Source of the DNA: Mycolicibacterium fortuitum subsp. fortuitum
GTDB taxonomy: Bacteria > Actinomycetota > Actinomycetes > Mycobacteriales > Mycobacteriaceae
Assembly: GCF_022179545.1 (NCBI RefSeq)
Contig: NZ_AP025518.1
Location: 5,642,001 to 5,706,000, forward strand
DNA: 64,000 nucleotides
Direction of reading: 5' to 3'
Part shown: one piece after another, positions 62,977 through 64,000 of the stretch
Layout of the letters: each line of letters opens with the position of its first letter
How positions within the stretch are numbered: the first letter of the stretch is position 1
The notes under the pieces: generated by a model
The model's input: the letters and a program-made list of their open reading frames with translations, nothing else
What the model was told of the DNA's origin: nothing
Database searches by the model: none
Position numbers and translations under genes: made by a program

Positions 62977-64000
62977 TTATTCCGCGGAGGCCGCGGCCTT
63001 GGCCAGATCCGGGCCGTCGGAACCAGCCGCCTTGGGCGCCCCGGAGAACGTGAACTTCGCGTCCTCGCCGGCGCCTTCGCCGTCCCAGCCCTCGACGTCG
63101 ACCGTCACCAACTGGCCGGGGCCGAGCTCCTCGAAGAGGATCTTCTCGGACAGCTGGTCCTCGATCTCACGCTGGATGGTGCGGCGCAGCGGGCGGGCAC
63201 CGAGCACCGGATCGAAGCCGCGCTTGGCCAGCAAGGCCTTGGCCTTGGGAGTGAGCTCCATGGCCATATCTTTACCGGCCAACTGGTTGCCGACCCGGCC
63301 GATCATCAGGTCGACCATCTGGATGATCTCGTCCTGCGTCAGCTGGTGGAACACGATGATGTCATCGATGCGGTTGAGGAACTCTGGCCGGAAGTGCTTC
63401 TTGAGCTCGTCGTTGACCTTCTGCTTCATCCGCTCGTAGTTGTTCTCCCCGCCGCCCTGGCTGAAGCCCAGCCCGACCGCCTTGGAGATGTCGGACGTGC
63501 CCAGGTTGGAGGTGAAGATCAGCACCGTGTTCTTGAAGTCGACCGTGCGGCCCTGGCCGTCGGTGAGACGACCGTCTTCCAGGACCTGCAACAGGCTGTT
63601 GTAGATCTCCTGGTGGGCCTTCTCGATCTCGTCGAACAGCACGACCGAGAACGGCTTGCGGCGCACCTTCTCGGTGAGCTGGCCGCCCTCTTCGTAGCCG
63701 ACGTACCCCGGAGGGGCACCGAACAGCCGCGACGCGGTGAAGCGGTCGTGGAACTCGCCCATGTCGATCTGGATGAGCGCGTCGTCGTCGCCGAACAGGA
63801 AGTTGGCCAGCGCCTTGGACAGCTCGGTCTTACCGACACCGGACGGACCGGCGAAGATGAACGAACCGGACGGGCGCTTCGGGTCCTTCAGGCCGGCACG
63901 AGTGCGGCGGATGGCCTTTGAAACGGCCTTGACGGCGTCCTCCTGGCCGATGATCCGCTTGTGCAGCTCCTCTTCCATGCGCAGCAGACGCGTGGTCTCG
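62977..64000 (-). CDS. clpC1: ATP-dependent Clp protease ATPase subunit ClpC1, C-terminal part
   Basis: The 5' end is outside the window; 340 codons are visible, covering the D2 ATPase: Walker A GPSGVGKTE, Walker B VVLFDEIEKAH, and the C-terminal FEELGPGQL domain followed by a low-complexity Ala/Gly/Asp tail. ClpC1 unfolds proteins for ClpP1P2 and is an antibiotic target. The frame is open to the window end. Confidence 0.95.
   Translation of the reverse strand, partial: ETTRLLRMEEELHKRIIGQEDAVKAVSKAIRRTRAGLKDPKRPSGSFIFAGPSGVGKTELSKALANFLFGDDDALIQIDMGEFHDRFTASRLFGAPPGYVGYEEGGQLTEKVRRKPFSVVLFDEIEKAHQEIYNSLLQVLEDGRLTDGQGRTVDFKNTVLIFTSNLGTSDISKAVGLGFSQGGGENNYERMKQKVNDELKKHFRPEFLNRIDDIIVFHQLTQDEIIQMVDLMIGRVGNQLAGKDMAMELTPKAKALLAKRGFDPVLGARPLRRTIQREIEDQLSEKILFEELGPGQLVTVDVEGWDGEGAGEDAKFTFSGAPKAAGSDGPDLAKAAASAE

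Overview
The window looks like the chromosome of a rapidly growing mycobacterium (Mycolicibacterium type). It is GC-rich, uses many GTG starts, and its genes overlap by 1 to 4 bases. Both ends follow, gene for gene, the order I know from the M. tuberculosis Rv3571 to Rv3596c region: kshB, fadE34, kstR and a LacI regulator on the left; arsB2, an rRNA methyltransferase, cysS, ispF, ispD, carD, lpqE, radA, disA, canB, mutY, mhuD, lpqF and clpC1 on the right. The species assignment is inferred from protein resemblance and gene order; no search was run.

Layout. 1-6.2 kb: cholesterol catabolism end (kshB, fadE34 and kstR with a KstR operator) and a trehalose phosphatase. 6.2-12.8 kb: a LacI regulator, a zinc ABC importer (znuA, znuC, znuB), a divergent COG0523 metallochaperone GTPase, bluB, pxpA and a 51-residue small protein. 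12.7-33.9 kb: one minus-strand run of 21 genes with no gap above 13 bases, encoding lipid/diamine biosynthesis enzymes, an exporter-like ABC system and a complete Mce import system. 34-38.9 kb: a divergent Mce-associated protein, the zinc efflux pair pacL-ctpC, and a DUF318 permease with a TIGR03943 protein. 38.9-44.9 kb: a cobalamin-riboswitch-controlled BtuFCD-like transporter with a FhuF-like protein, the zinc-independent ribosomal proteins S18, S14, L33 and L28, and the divergent mrf-like gene with L31 type B. 44.9-64 kb: housekeeping backbone, ending with a second cobalamin riboswitch upstream of cbtB-cbtA and the 3' part of clpC1.

The unifying signal is zinc. Six AT-rich imperfect 10-1-10 inverted repeats of one family (9898, 9944, 12579, 33947, 37097, 43440) sit just before start codons. 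They precede znuA, the COG0523 gene, the small protein, the 21-gene operon, the DUF318/pacL divergon and the alternative-ribosome divergon. Zur (FurB) sites are established in mycobacteria at the alternative ribosomal protein genes, so I read all six as Zur boxes.

The most interesting object is the 21-gene operon behind the 33947 box. It pairs a 2,4-diaminobutyrate aminotransferase and decarboxylase (predicted product 1,3-diaminopropane) with a fatty acyl-AMP ligase, an acyl carrier protein, a desaturase and a FeeM-like N-acyltransferase, then an ABC exporter and a Mce importer. I propose a zinc-starvation-induced system that makes, secretes and recovers an N-acyl-diamine lipid, possibly a zincophore. 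That product and role are inference. A second theme is corrinoid/cobalt metabolism: bluB, BtuFCD-FhuF and CbtAB, two of the three behind cobalamin riboswitches and two of the three next to Zur-controlled genes.
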